From contig CAZECN010000001.1 of NCBI GenBank assembly GCA_964510575.1, positions 129,228-193,227 on the forward strand: 64,000 nucleotides of DNA. The letters run 5' to 3'. Shown piece by piece: positions 1 through 8,183 of this stretch. Under the pieces are notes generated by a model. The model had not been told where the DNA came from and did not search any database. It saw nothing but the letters and a program-made list of their open reading frames with translations. This stretch comes from CALKYB01 sp964510575 (lineage in GTDB: Bacteria > Bdellovibrionota_C > UBA2361 > SZUA-149 > CALKYB01). The stretch's first letter is position 1. Every line of letters starts with the position of its first letter. The position numbers and the translations under genes were made by a program.

Positions 1-24
1 CTAGGCTGCTGCTTCGCAATAGAA

Positions 25-273
25 CTAAGTCTTTTCCAGACCAGAGTGAGTTCCGTCGCAAAATGGAGCTTTGTCGGTTTGCTTGCAGTCGCATAGGAAA
101 GCTTTTTCTGTTTTCTCTGCTGTGAAGACAAGTGGTTTAAAATCACTTCCTTTGTGTGAACCATCACAAAAGGTTTTGGATTCACTAAGCCCGCAGGTGC
201 AAAAAGCATACTGTTTACCTTCTTCTAGGTCTACGGCTGTGGGGCTGGTTGCTGCTATTTTGCCTTTGGTCAT
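25..273 (-). CDS. CDGSH iron-sulfur domain protein
   Basis: An 82-residue protein with two copies of the CDGSH (mitoNEET-type) iron-sulfur motif: C-T-C then FCDGSH near residues 25-40, and C-D-C then FCDGTH near residues 61-76. Each copy supplies three Cys and one His for a [2Fe-2S] cluster, so it should hold two clusters, as small bacterial tandem CDGSH proteins do. There is no signal peptide or membrane segment, so it is probably cytosolic. The family is redox-active, but the bacterial substrate is unknown. The start is set by a strong GGGAGG ribosome site 7 nt upstream of the ATG. It stands alone, downstream of and co-directional with groEL but separated from it by a terminator. Confidence 0.88.
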   Translation of the reverse strand: MTKGKIAATSPTAVDLEEGKQYAFCTCGLSESKTFCDGSHKGSDFKPLVFTAEKTEKAFLCDCKQTDKAPFCDGTHSGLEKT

Positions 274-351
274 GATGTCCTCCCATCTAGTTTTTAACTT
301 TAATCAAGGTAGCAGGTGCTGAGGGGTAAAGAAAAGTTTTGTATGGTGAAA

Positions 352-384
352 TAAAAAAGGCCGGCATGAGCCGGCCTTTTTAGC
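352..384 (-). terminator. Rho-independent terminator after groEL
   Basis: A perfect 7-bp stem GGCCGGC (359-365) / GCCGGCC (370-376) with an ATGA loop is flanked by an A-run on the left and a T-run on the right. It therefore reads as a terminator on either strand; on the minus strand it lies about 40 nt past the groEL stop. It separates the groESL operon from the CDGSH gene. Confidence 0.85.
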
Positions 385-421
385 TATCCGAAGATAGCTT
401 TTTAGGAACGTTAGTTTGTAA

Positions 422-2071
422 CTACATCATTCCTGGCATTCCACCTGGCATACCGCCTGGCATTCCACCCATAGGAGCAGCATCGCCGCCTTCAGAAGGC
501 TTTTCGGCGATTACAGCTTCAGTGGTTAGCATTAGGCCAGCAACAGAAGCAGCGTTCTGAAGAGCAGAACGGGTTACTTTTGTTGGGTCGATAACACCAG
601 CTTTAACCAAGTCTTCAATCGTCTCTGTTAGAGCGTTGAAACCAGTAGAGCCTTTGGCGTTTCTTACGTCGTTTACAACAACAGCAGCTTCGTGGCCGGC
701 GTTAGAAACAATAGTTCTAAGTGGGGCTTCGATTGCTTTTTTGATGATGTTTACACCGACTTGCTCTTCGTCGTTAACAGTATCAACGCTGTCCAGAGCT
801 GAAAGGCAACGAATGTAAGCAACTCCACCGCCAGGAACAACCCCTTCCTCAACAGCAGCACGAGTAGCATGCAGTGCATCTTCAACCCGAGCTTTCTTTT
901 CTTTCATCTCAAGCTCAGTGGCAGCTCCAACATTAATTACAGCAACTCCACCAACAAGTTTGGCAAGGCGCTCTTGAAGCTTTTCTCTGTCGTAATCGCT
1001 AGAAGTGTCTTCGATCTGATTTCTGATCTGCTTAACCCTTGCTTCGATTCCGTCTTTTTTGCCAGATCCATCAATGATGGTTGTGTTGTCTTTGTCGATA
1101 ACAACTCTTTTAGCCTGACCAAGTTGACCAACCTCGATGTTTTCAAGCTTAGTTCCTAGGTCTTCGCTGATGAACTCACCACCGGTTAGGGTCGCGATAT
1201 CTTCAAGCATGGCTTTTCTTCTGTCGCCAAAGCCAGGAGCTTTTACAGCAGCAATGTTAAGAGTTCCACGGATTTTATTAACTACCAAAGTAGCCAAGGC
1301 TTCACCGTCGATATCTTCAGCAATTATCAAAAGCGGTTTGTTTGAACGTGCTACTTGCTCCAGAAGAGGCAGAAGGTCTTTCATGTTAGAGATCTTCTTC
1401 TCGTGTAGAAGTATGTACGGATCTTCTAGAACCGTTTCCATTCTGTCTGGGTCAGTTACGAAGTAAGGAGAAAGGTATCCTCTGTCAAACTGCATTCCTT
1501 CAACTACTTCAAGAGTAGTTTCAAGGCTTTTAGCTTCTTCAACAGTGATTACACCTTCTTTTCCAACTTTCTCCATTGCTTCAGCAATGATGTTACCGAT
1601 GAACTGGTCGTTGTTAGCAGAGATAGTTCCAACTTGGGCAATCTCTTCTTTCGACTTAGTTTCTTTAGAAAGCTTCTGAAGCTCACCAACAATCGCAGTA
1701 ACAGCTTTGTCTATTCCGCGCTTGATGCTCATCGGATCGTTTCCAGCAGCAACAACTCTGCTTCCTTCTCGGAAAATTTCGCGAGCAAGAACTGTAGCAG
1801 TTGTGGTTCCGTCACCAGCGATGTCAGAGGTTTTTGAAGCAACCTCTCTAACCATCTGGGCTCCCATGTTTTCGAATTTGTTTTCGATTTCAATTTCTTT
1901 GGCAACAGTAACACCGTCTTTTGTTACGTTTGGTCCGCCGAAAGATTTTTCGATAACCACATTACGGCCTTTTGGTCCCATTGTGACCGCAACCGCGTCT
2001 GCTAGGGTATTAACCCCTTTAAGCATTTCGTCTCTAGCGTCGAGACCATACTCAAGAATTTTAGCTCCCAT
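422..2071 (-). CDS. groEL: Chaperonin GroEL (Hsp60)
   Basis: The 60-kDa ATP-dependent chaperonin subunit that forms the double-ring folding chamber with GroES in the cytosol. Length (549 aa) is normal. Visible signatures include the ATP-binding AGDGTTTATVLA segment near residue 85, VTMGPKGRNV near 30, AAVEEGVVPGGGVAY near 400, and the repetitive GGMPGGMPGGM C-terminal tail that lines the cavity. It begins MGAKILEYG rather than the more usual MAAKDV. It lies 46 bp downstream of groES in the same operon. The promoter ahead of groES looks like a housekeeping sigma type; I saw no CIRCE operator or clear heat-shock sigma site. Confidence 0.98.
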   Translation of the reverse strand: MGAKILEYGLDARDEMLKGVNTLADAVAVTMGPKGRNVVIEKSFGGPNVTKDGVTVAKEIEIENKFENMGAQMVREVASKTSDIAGDGTTTATVLAREIFREGSRVVAAGNDPMSIKRGIDKAVTAIVGELQKLSKETKSKEEIAQVGTISANNDQFIGNIIAEAMEKVGKEGVITVEEAKSLETTLEVVEGMQFDRGYLSPYFVTDPDRMETVLEDPYILLHEKKISNMKDLLPLLEQVARSNKPLLIIAEDIDGEALATLVVNKIRGTLNIAAVKAPGFGDRRKAMLEDIATLTGGEFISEDLGTKLENIEVGQLGQAKRVVIDKDNTTIIDGSGKKDGIEARVKQIRNQIEDTSSDYDREKLQERLAKLVGGVAVINVGAATELEMKEKKARVEDALHATRAAVEEGVVPGGGVAYIRCLSALDSVDTVNDEEQVGVNIIKKAIEAPLRTIVSNAGHEAAVVVNDVRNAKGSTGFNALTETIEDLVKAGVIDPTKVTRSALQNAASVAGLMLTTEAVIAEKPSEGGDAAPMGGMPGGMPGGMPGMM

Positions 2072-2117
2072 GACTTATTATCTCCTTTTGTCCTGGTATA
2101 ATTAAACTTTTAAGAAT

Positions 2118-2405
2118 TTATTCGACTACAGCTAGAACGTCGTCTTCTCTCATGATCAGACGGTCTTCAGAGTCTACTGTAACTTCAGTTCCTGCATACT
2201 TGCCGAAAAGAACTGTGTCTCCAGACTTAACGTCTAGTGGTCTCACACTTCCGTCTTCCTGGATTTTCCCTTTTCCAACAGCAACAACCTTGCCTCTTTG
2301 AGGTTTTTCTTTTGCACTTTCAGGAATGATGATTCCACCAGCGGTTTTTTCATCTTCACTGAGACGCTCAACAATCAATCGATCGTGTAGTGGACGCAGG
2401 CCCAT
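2118..2405 (-). CDS. groES: Co-chaperonin GroES (Hsp10)
   Basis: A 95-residue GroEL lid protein. It shows the family start RPLHDRLIVER, the mobile loop region around EDEKTAGGIIIPESAKEKP that contacts GroEL, and the typical ending EDDVLAVVE. It is the first gene of a groES-groEL operon, with a sigma70-like promoter about 150 bp upstream. An AAGGAGATA ribosome site precedes the ATG. Confidence 0.97.
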   Translation of the reverse strand: MGLRPLHDRLIVERLSEDEKTAGGIIIPESAKEKPQRGKVVAVGKGKIQEDGSVRPLDVKSGDTVLFGKYAGTEVTVDSEDRLIMREDDVLAVVE

Positions 2406-2732
2406 AATCGTATCTCCTTATTCTCATGGCATCCTTCTCCCAATGATGAGGTGCCAAATTGTAAATAATTGAAACAGTAAATAAGGCAGGAATATATGGT
2501 AGCTCATCGCTTCCAACCTGCCCGGCATTACTTCTGCCTTCAATTTGCTGGGGAGTTTTTAAGCACGGTCTAGTGGGATGTCAAGCTGACCAAAATAAAA
2601 AACTCTTTAAAAAAATTTCTTATAATTCAGGGATTTGTCCAATTAACCAACGATCTGAGATATTCTCGAAATCGAATTTTAACCACCTGAAGTTATTGGC
2701 TAATTTTTGTCGGAAAACTTGGAGCTGAGCCG
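2406..2732. other. Intergenic region between proS and groES
   Basis: This 327-bp gap holds the groESL promoter (2556-2584) and a leader of about 150 nt. I saw no CIRCE inverted repeat (TTAGCACTC-N9-GAGTGCTAA). No clear terminator follows proS, so some readthrough into groESL is possible. Confidence 0.6.
2556..2584 (-). promoter_or_regulatory. Promoter of groES-groEL
   Basis: On the minus strand TTGACA (2584-2579) is separated by exactly 17 bp from TAAAAA (2561-2556). This is a perfect -35 and a fair -10, giving transcription start near 2549 and a leader of about 145 nt ahead of groES. Confidence 0.6.
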
Positions 2733-4253
2733 CTAATAGGACTTGGCAAAGATAGCTTTCTTTTTAGTTGGTTGACCGCTGACGACACAATTTCCCTCGG
2801 AGCCGTCTTGTTCTAAAGGAAAGCAACGCACAGTTACCTTAAATTCGTTAATCAGCTTTTCTGATTCCTGACTTTCGGCATAAGGAGCTAGGGCAAATCC
2901 AGCATGAATTTCGGGTTTCTTTTTGTTTTTAGGAGTAAAATACTCTCTCATTTCATCCAGGTTAGTGACCGCTGTAGTTGTGTGCTCAGCTTGATAATCT
3001 TTTGCTTGCTTGAAGTAGCTGTCCTGAATTTCATTTAGAATATTTGGTAATTTTTCTACCAACTCTTCTCGCTTAAGAAATATTTTCTCTTTTGCGTTTT
3101 GATCTCTTCTAAAAAGAACCACTGAGCCGGATTCAATATCTCTTGGCCCGACTTCGATTCGAACCGGAATACCTTTCTTAACCCAGCTCCAGCTTTTCTC
3201 TCCTCCTCGAAGGTCTCTGGTGTCGTGCTCTACAACTAAAGATTTTCCAGAGAACTGGACTTTACGAAGCTCCTTAGCCAGTCCATCTGTGTAGTCCAGA
3301 ACTTTAGCGCGCTGATCGTCTTTAGGTATAACTGGAAGTATGACAGCGTGTTTTGGAGCGACCTTTGGCGGGACCCTTAGTCCGTCATCGTCGGAATGAG
3401 TCATGATTAGGCCGCCAATAAGTCGCGTTGAAACTCCCCACGAAGTCGTGTGCCCTAGCTTTTGATCTCCGTTTTCATCCAGAAAGTTAATTCCACAGGC
3501 TTCGGAGAAGTTTGTTCCCAGGTAATGCGAAGTTCCTGCCTGAAGGGCTTTTCTGTCCTGCATCATGGCTTCGATACATAGCGTGCTTATGGCTCCAGGG
3601 AATCTCTCAGCCTCAGTTTTCTCACCTTTAATTACCGGAAGCGCCAGGTAATCTTCAGCTAGCACTCGGTACATTTCAAGAGCGCGCTCGACTTCTTGCC
3701 GGGCATCACCCTCGTTAGCGTGGACAGTATGACCTTCCTGCCAGAGAAACTCAGCTGTGCGAAGAAACATCCTTGGTCTCATTTCCCAGCGAACCACATT
3801 TGCCCACTGGTTAATGCAGAGAGGCAGGTCTCGGTAAGACTGCACCCAGCGACTGAAAGCGTCCCCGATGATTGTTTCTGAAGTAGGTCGAACAATGAAG
3901 GGTTCTTCCAGCTCACCAGTTGGAATCAGCTTGCCATCTTTCTCTTCAAGTCTGTGGTGAGTGACTACAGCACATTCCTTGGCAAAGCCTTCAACATGCT
4001 TTGCTTCCCGCTCAAGAAAACCAAGTGGAATAAATAAAGGAAAGTAAGCGTTCTCTGCTCCACCTTCTTTGATCATAGTATCAAGCGCAGACTGGAGGCT
4101 CTCCCAGATTCCCCAGCCCCAGGGCTTGATGATCATGCATCCACGGGAAGGCGAGTTTTCTGCAAGATCAGCGGCTTTTATTACTTGCTGATACCACTCT
4201 GGATAGTCTTCCTCTCGGGTAGGGGTAATCGCATTTTTGGCTTTTTTAGACAT
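2733..4253 (-). CDS. proS: Prolyl-tRNA synthetase, type 3 (archaeal/eukaryotic-like)
   Basis: Charges tRNA-Pro in the cytosol. At 506 aa it matches the short ProRS type that lacks the bacterial editing insertion, and it ends in a C-terminal Tyr (IFAKSY), a hallmark of the type 3 enzyme. Class II signatures are visible: motif 2 region VVRWEMRPRMFLRTAEFLWQEGHT near residue 155, motif 3 near GGLIMTHSDDDGLRVPP, and an anticodon domain after about residue 300. It lies 9 bp downstream of bioB on the same strand, so the two are probably co-transcribed, an unexplained pairing. Confidence 0.96.
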   Translation of the reverse strand: MSKKAKNAITPTREEDYPEWYQQVIKAADLAENSPSRGCMIIKPWGWGIWESLQSALDTMIKEGGAENAYFPLFIPLGFLEREAKHVEGFAKECAVVTHHRLEEKDGKLIPTGELEEPFIVRPTSETIIGDAFSRWVQSYRDLPLCINQWANVVRWEMRPRMFLRTAEFLWQEGHTVHANEGDARQEVERALEMYRVLAEDYLALPVIKGEKTEAERFPGAISTLCIEAMMQDRKALQAGTSHYLGTNFSEACGINFLDENGDQKLGHTTSWGVSTRLIGGLIMTHSDDDGLRVPPKVAPKHAVILPVIPKDDQRAKVLDYTDGLAKELRKVQFSGKSLVVEHDTRDLRGGEKSWSWVKKGIPVRIEVGPRDIESGSVVLFRRDQNAKEKIFLKREELVEKLPNILNEIQDSYFKQAKDYQAEHTTTAVTNLDEMREYFTPKNKKKPEIHAGFALAPYAESQESEKLINEFKVTVRCFPLEQDGSEGNCVVSGQPTKKKAIFAKSY

Positions 4254-4262
4254 TCTGTTAGC

Positions 4263-5306
4263 TTAAATATTGGCTTGAACTGATTGCTCAGAGTTTTTAT
4301 TGCAGCAGGAACTATGTGATTTTTCTGAGCTAGCTTGTTCAGTAGCACTCTCTTCTTGGTAATTCATACCAAGTTTCTTCATAAGCTTTCTATCAGCGTC
4401 ATCTTCAGGATTGGGAGTGGTCAGGAGCTTATCTCCCGCGAACATAGAGTTTGCTCCAGCAACAAAACAAAGAGCCTGCATTTCTTCGCTCATTTCTGTT
4501 CTTCCAGCTGAAAGACGAACATAGGAGTTTGGCATCATGATTCTTGCAGTAGCAATCATTCTGACAAAGTCTATCGGGTCTATATCAACTTCTTCAGGCT
4601 CCTGATCTGCTAGAGGTGTGCCCTCTACTTTTACCAGCATATTAATTGGAACTGACTCAGGGTGCGGATTTTGGCTTGCAAGTTCTACAAGAAGACCCAT
4701 GCGGTCCTCGTCTCCTTCACCCATACCAACAATTCCGCCACAGCAAACGGTGATTCCGGCTTCACGAACATTTTTTAAAGTTTGTAGTCGCTGTTCGTAG
4801 GTTCTAGTTGAAATTATATCTCCATAATATTCAGGAGAAGTATCTAGGTTGTGGTTGTAAGCATGACAACCAGCTTCTTTGAGGCGAACAGCCTGCTCGG
4901 AATTTAGCATGCCCAGAGTGCAGCAGACTTCCATTCCAAGGTTTGAGACATTACTGACTAGGTCAATTACCTGATCAAACTCTTTTCCGTCTTTTACCTC
5001 ACGCCATGCTGCCCCCATACAGAAACGCGTTGAACCTTCACCTTTTGCTTTTTTGGCCTGGGCCAAAACAATTTCCGTTGAAAGAACTTCTTCTCGCTCA
5101 ACTTCAGTCTGGTAGTGAGCACTCTGAGGGCAATAAGCACAGTCTTCAGGACAGCCACCTGTTTTTATGGACAGAAGAGTAGAGCGCTGGACTGTATTAG
5201 CAGGAAAGTTTTCTCGATGAATGGTCTGGGCCTTATATACAAGGTCAGGGAACGGTTGTTGGTAAATCTGAAGAGCTTCTTCTTTTGACCAGTCGTATTT
5301 TAGCAT
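4263..5306 (-). CDS. bioB: Biotin synthase (radical SAM)
   Basis: Inserts sulfur into dethiobiotin to make biotin. The radical-SAM cluster motif CPEDCAYC is at about residues 53-60, the Cys pair CCTLGM for the second cluster near 128, and RLSAGR near 262. At 347 aa it is family length plus a C-terminal tail of about 30 residues that is rich in Ser, Glu and Cys (SSCCNKN) and has no obvious function. It is first of a bioB-proS pair. No other biotin gene is nearby and I saw no BirA-type operator upstream. Confidence 0.97.
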   Translation of the reverse strand: MLKYDWSKEEALQIYQQPFPDLVYKAQTIHRENFPANTVQRSTLLSIKTGGCPEDCAYCPQSAHYQTEVEREEVLSTEIVLAQAKKAKGEGSTRFCMGAAWREVKDGKEFDQVIDLVSNVSNLGMEVCCTLGMLNSEQAVRLKEAGCHAYNHNLDTSPEYYGDIISTRTYEQRLQTLKNVREAGITVCCGGIVGMGEGDEDRMGLLVELASQNPHPESVPINMLVKVEGTPLADQEPEEVDIDPIDFVRMIATARIMMPNSYVRLSAGRTEMSEEMQALCFVAGANSMFAGDKLLTTPNPEDDADRKLMKKLGMNYQEESATEQASSEKSHSSCCNKNSEQSVQANI

Positions 5307-5453
5307 CGGAACAATATCAATAGGTTTAATCAGTTTCCCGTCATGGCGTGGCGCAAGCGAGTCAAAAGGATATAACTAATTCCGTTGTCGATAACAAAGA
5401 TTTCACAATCTCGGTAAAGCCAAACGGACTAAAATACTAAGATATATAGAAGT

Positions 5454-6116
5454 ATGAGTAACTATAAAGCAATTCTCTGGGACAACGACGGCGTGCTGGT
5501 TGATACCGAGCGCTTTTACTTTGAGGCTAACCGCCAAAAGCTCAAAGAGCTAGGGGTGGAGTTGACGCTTGAGATGTATCAACAGTTCTTTTTGCTAGAT
5601 TCTCGAGGAGCTTGGCACTTATTAGACGGCAGGGGGTATAGCGAGGAAGAGATCGAGCAGTTTAAGGTCGAGCGAAATAGCATTTACTCTGAGCTAATAG
5701 ACAGTGAGGAAGTGGTTGTTGAAGGTGCTGCTGAAACTCTAGAGAAACTTTCGAAACATTATTTTATGGCGGTTGTGACTAGTGCCTATCGGGAGCACTT
5801 TGAAAGAATTCATAATCGCAGTGGTTTTCATAAATACTTTCAGTTTGCACTGGTTAACGGGGAATACGGTAAAACCAAGCCAGCGCCTGACCCTTACTTA
5901 GCAGGGCTTGAGCGAAGTGGGTTTAAGCGAGACGAATGCATTGTGGTTGAAGACTCTCAAAGAGGGCTGCGATCTGCGGTGGCTGCTGGAATTGACTGTT
6001 GGGTTATTAAAACAGAAATGACAGCTGGATCAGATTTTTCTTTAGCTAAAAGACAATTCGAAAATTTAATACAAGTAAGAGAAGCTCTATTGGAGTTAGT
6101 AGATGGAGCTGCTTAA
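5454..6116 (+). CDS. HAD-superfamily phosphatase/phosphomutase-like hydrolase
   Basis: A 220-residue HAD subfamily IA protein resembling beta-phosphoglucomutase and phosphoglycolate-type phosphatases. Motif I is WDNDGVLVDTE (residues 9-19, nucleophile Asp and acid Asp), motif II Thr/Ser lies in VVTSAYREHF near 107, the conserved Lys is in KTKPAPDPY near 140, and motif III is VVEDSQRG near 163. The cap follows motif I. The substrate cannot be read from sequence. Its 3' end overlaps by 14 nt the original start codon of the broken fructosamine kinase gene, so the two were once an operon, which hints at sugar-phosphate or glycation repair. Confidence 0.85.
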   Translation: MSNYKAILWDNDGVLVDTERFYFEANRQKLKELGVELTLEMYQQFFLLDSRGAWHLLDGRGYSEEEIEQFKVERNSIYSELIDSEEVVVEGAAETLEKLSKHYFMAVVTSAYREHFERIHNRSGFHKYFQFALVNGEYGKTKPAPDPYLAGLERSGFKRDECIVVEDSQRGLRSAVAAGIDCWVIKTEMTAGSDFSLAKRQFENLIQVREALLELVDGAA

Positions 6117-7222
6117 AGAGCTAAAAGTAGTTTCGAGGAGCTCGGTTGGGGGAGGGTGTATACTGCGCCTCATTGAAAATTCGGTTTTGCTAGATTAAGC
6201 AAAGGCGCAGTATAAAGCCGAACTTTTAGTTCGGCCAAAAAACCATATACTCAACCTCTGAGTATGCTTTTCAAGACCTTTAGGTCTTGTCTAAATTAAT
6301 TATTAACCCGGGAAATCGAGGTATTTAGAGACTCTAGAGGTAAAACTCTAGTCGCGTTTTACTGGTTCCCCGGCGCAGTATCTGTCCTCTGGCCATGCTA
6401 ACGCATGGCGGATATACCCAACTAGACCACTCCCTTAAAGGACGAAATTTAAAGTAGGTTGAGTATATTAACCAGGCTGAGAAAATAGTAGCAGCTGATG
6501 GAAAAAACTATTTCCTAAAAACTCACGCCTCTCCCCCTGTAGGTTTTTTTAAAGCTGAGGCTGCTGGCCTTGAGATACTTAGAGAAAGAGCCAAGTCTTT
6601 AGTGGTGCCAGAGGTTATAGAAGCTTCTGAGGAGGGTTTGTTGTTTGAATATTTAGAACCGGGAAGTGAAGACTCACTTGCTTTAGCTCAAGGACTGGCT
6701 GAGCTTCATCAATCAGAAGAATCTAGATTTGGATTTGAGAGTAATAATTTCATTGGACTGACTGAGCAGCGAAACAGTTGGAGTAAAAACTGGCCAGAGT
6801 TTTTTATTAAAAGGCGCCTTCGTTTTCAAGCTCAGCTTGGAGAAGATAAAGGCTGGTTCAGAGAGAGCGAGGAATTTGAAGCTTACCTTGAGAGAGTGCG
6901 CTTGATTTTGTCTGAAGATGAAATTCAGCCTTCACTTCTTCATGGAGACCTGTGGAGTGGAAACGTCTACTGGAGTTCTAAAGGTCCCGCTCTAATTGAC
7001 CCAGCAGTATATTTTGGTGACTCAGAGGCAGACTTAGCTTTTAGCGAAATGTTTGGAGGTTTTTCCTCTCAGTTTTATCAAAAATATTTTTCGCTACGAA
7101 AAAAAACTAGTGCCTACTCAATAAAAAAGAGAATTTATAATCTTTATCATTTAATGAATCATGCCAATATTTTTGGAGGCAGTTATTGTCAGCAGGTTCG
7201 GCATGAACTTGGAGTGGTTTAA
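6103..7222 (+). pseudogene. Fructosamine kinase-family gene split by a mobile element
   Basis: Two gene parts flank a 305-bp element. The 5' part starts at ATG 6103, inside the end of the HAD gene, and encodes MELLKELKVVSRSSVGGG. The 3' part resumes at 6468 with INQAEKIVAADGKNYFLK. Removing 6161-6467 (element plus one TA copy) joins them in frame as VGGG-C-INQA, the family glycine loop, and gives a 270-residue protein. Kinase residues are intact downstream: HGDLWSGN (catalytic loop) and the following DPAVYFGD. The family (YniA/FN3K) phosphorylates ketosamines for deglycation of proteins. As it stands, stops in the element end translation early; an N-truncated product from GTG 6602 would lack the nucleotide-binding strands. 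Confidence 0.9.
6159..6467 (+). mobile_element. Modular TA-inserted nested inverted-repeat element, copy A
   Basis: The element proper is 6161-6465, flanked by TA on both sides (6159-6160, 6466-6467). Blocks in order: M1 6159-6214 (56 bp, perfect 12-bp ends TATACTGCGCCT/AGGCGCAGTATA); linker 6215-6244 (30 bp, 8-bp hairpin GCCGAACT/AGTTCGGC then A6); M2 6245-6411 (167 bp); M3 6412-6468 (57 bp). M2+M3 are closed by a 13-bp inverted repeat ATATACTCAACCT (6245-6257) / AGGTTGAGTATAT (6456-6468). M2 carries hairpins at 6272-6289 and 6392-6409 (GCCATGC/GCATGGC) and a GTAAAAC/GTTTTAC pair. It has no coding potential, so it is a non-autonomous (MITE-like) element. Confidence 0.85.
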
Positions 7223-7288
7223 AGTTTAATAGATTCAAAATATATGCTCGTCGGCAGTCCAGCTAGTAGAATAGTAAAGAGGATAGAA

Positions 7289-7741
7289 GTGAGTTCCGCT
7301 GAAAGAAAAGTTAAGGTCAGACTGGCTCGCAAAGAAGATTTAGCGCGAGTTATAGAACTAAACCATGAGCTAAACCCTGAAGACCCTGTAGTTTAGGAAG
7401 GGGCAGAGTCCGCTGAGCTTTGGCAAGAAATACTCGAAGATAAGCGAGTCAGTTACTTTGTTTTAGAGATTCAGGGTAGCGTAGAGGGAGCGGCTATTCT
7501 CATTGTCACGCCTAATTTGACTCGAGGTATGCGGCCTCTTGGAGTTTTGCAAAGTGTTATAGTGAGTTCCTCTCTAAGAGGGCAGGGGTTTGGCAAAGTT
7601 TTAGTTGGAGAAATTCTTCAGATTGCAAAGCAAGAGAATTGTTACCAAGTTTTGGTTCAAACTGGGCGACCTGAAACAATTCCTTTTTACCATTCTCTTG
7701 GTTTTAAGCCAGAGAAAACAGGATTGGTTGCTAGGTCCTAG
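7289..7741 (+). pseudogene. GNAT acetyltransferase gene with an internal stop
   Basis: A GTG start at 7289 with an AGAGGA ribosome site opens VRLARKEDLARVIELNHEL, a typical GNAT N-terminus. TAG at 7394-7396 interrupts it, and the same frame continues without other damage to 7741. The 3' part keeps the acetyl-CoA binding motif A (SLRGQGFGKVLVGEIL) and the C-terminal FYHSLGFKP. The 150-codon frame is otherwise intact, so the stop is recent or a sequencing error. An internal ATG at 7517 would give only the C-terminal half. It follows the broken fructosamine kinase gene by about 65 bp. The substrate is unknown. Confidence 0.75.
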
Positions 7742-8183
7742 TTTGTTTCAGTAGTTGTTGAGGTAGCTCTGCCGGCTAAATAGTAGATTAAATTTTTAAG
7801 GAGAGTCTTATTTTTGTTACCGCTCCTGGGCTGCATTATATCCTTAAGGATATCCAAAGTTCAGCTTTCAGCCTGTGCTAACTTGCTGGCGGAGCATAGA
7901 GCCATCGAACTGGGAGCATTGCTTGTCCTTAAATATTTCCATGTAAGGCTTTAGCTACACTAACTATTTCAATTAATCATTTTTCTATTAGGTCAATCTA
8001 AATAATGACGAAAGTTTCTAAGGGATATCTATCCAGAGCTGCAAACTATTTGAAAATACTAAACTATTAGTTATGTCACACTTACTGGGTAAAGTGCATA
8101 ACAATTGGGATAGTTTGGTTAGTTAGGTTTTGCCGCAAGCTATTGTTTTTTTTTAGCGGCGATTTATTTTGGAGTTTAAGGTT
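7742..8183. other. Gene-free region upstream of the repeat protein
   Basis: 442 bp without a convincing gene. It holds a 16-bp perfect palindrome, ATATCCTTAAGGATAT, near 7847-7862, and a GCCGC/GCGGC pair (8132-8136 / 8156-8160) enclosing a T8 run just ahead of the next gene. GCTCC near 7824 and GGGAGC near 7913 could close a larger fold. I recognise no known riboswitch or RNA here. Confidence 0.4.

Noticed and set aside
2406..2732. CIRCE operator or heat-shock sigma promoter ahead of groESL
   Set aside because: No TTAGCACTC-N9-GAGTGCTAA palindrome, and the boxes found are sigma70-like; the CTTGACA fragment lacks a matching CCCAT-type -10.
6217..6242. Linker hairpin plus A6 as a Rho-independent terminator
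   Set aside because: In the element orientation the stem is followed by A, not T; on the other strand the T-run comes before the stem.
6602..7222. A genuine short kinase gene starting at GTG 6602
   Set aside because: It lacks the conserved N-terminus, which is found intact on the far side of the inserted element.
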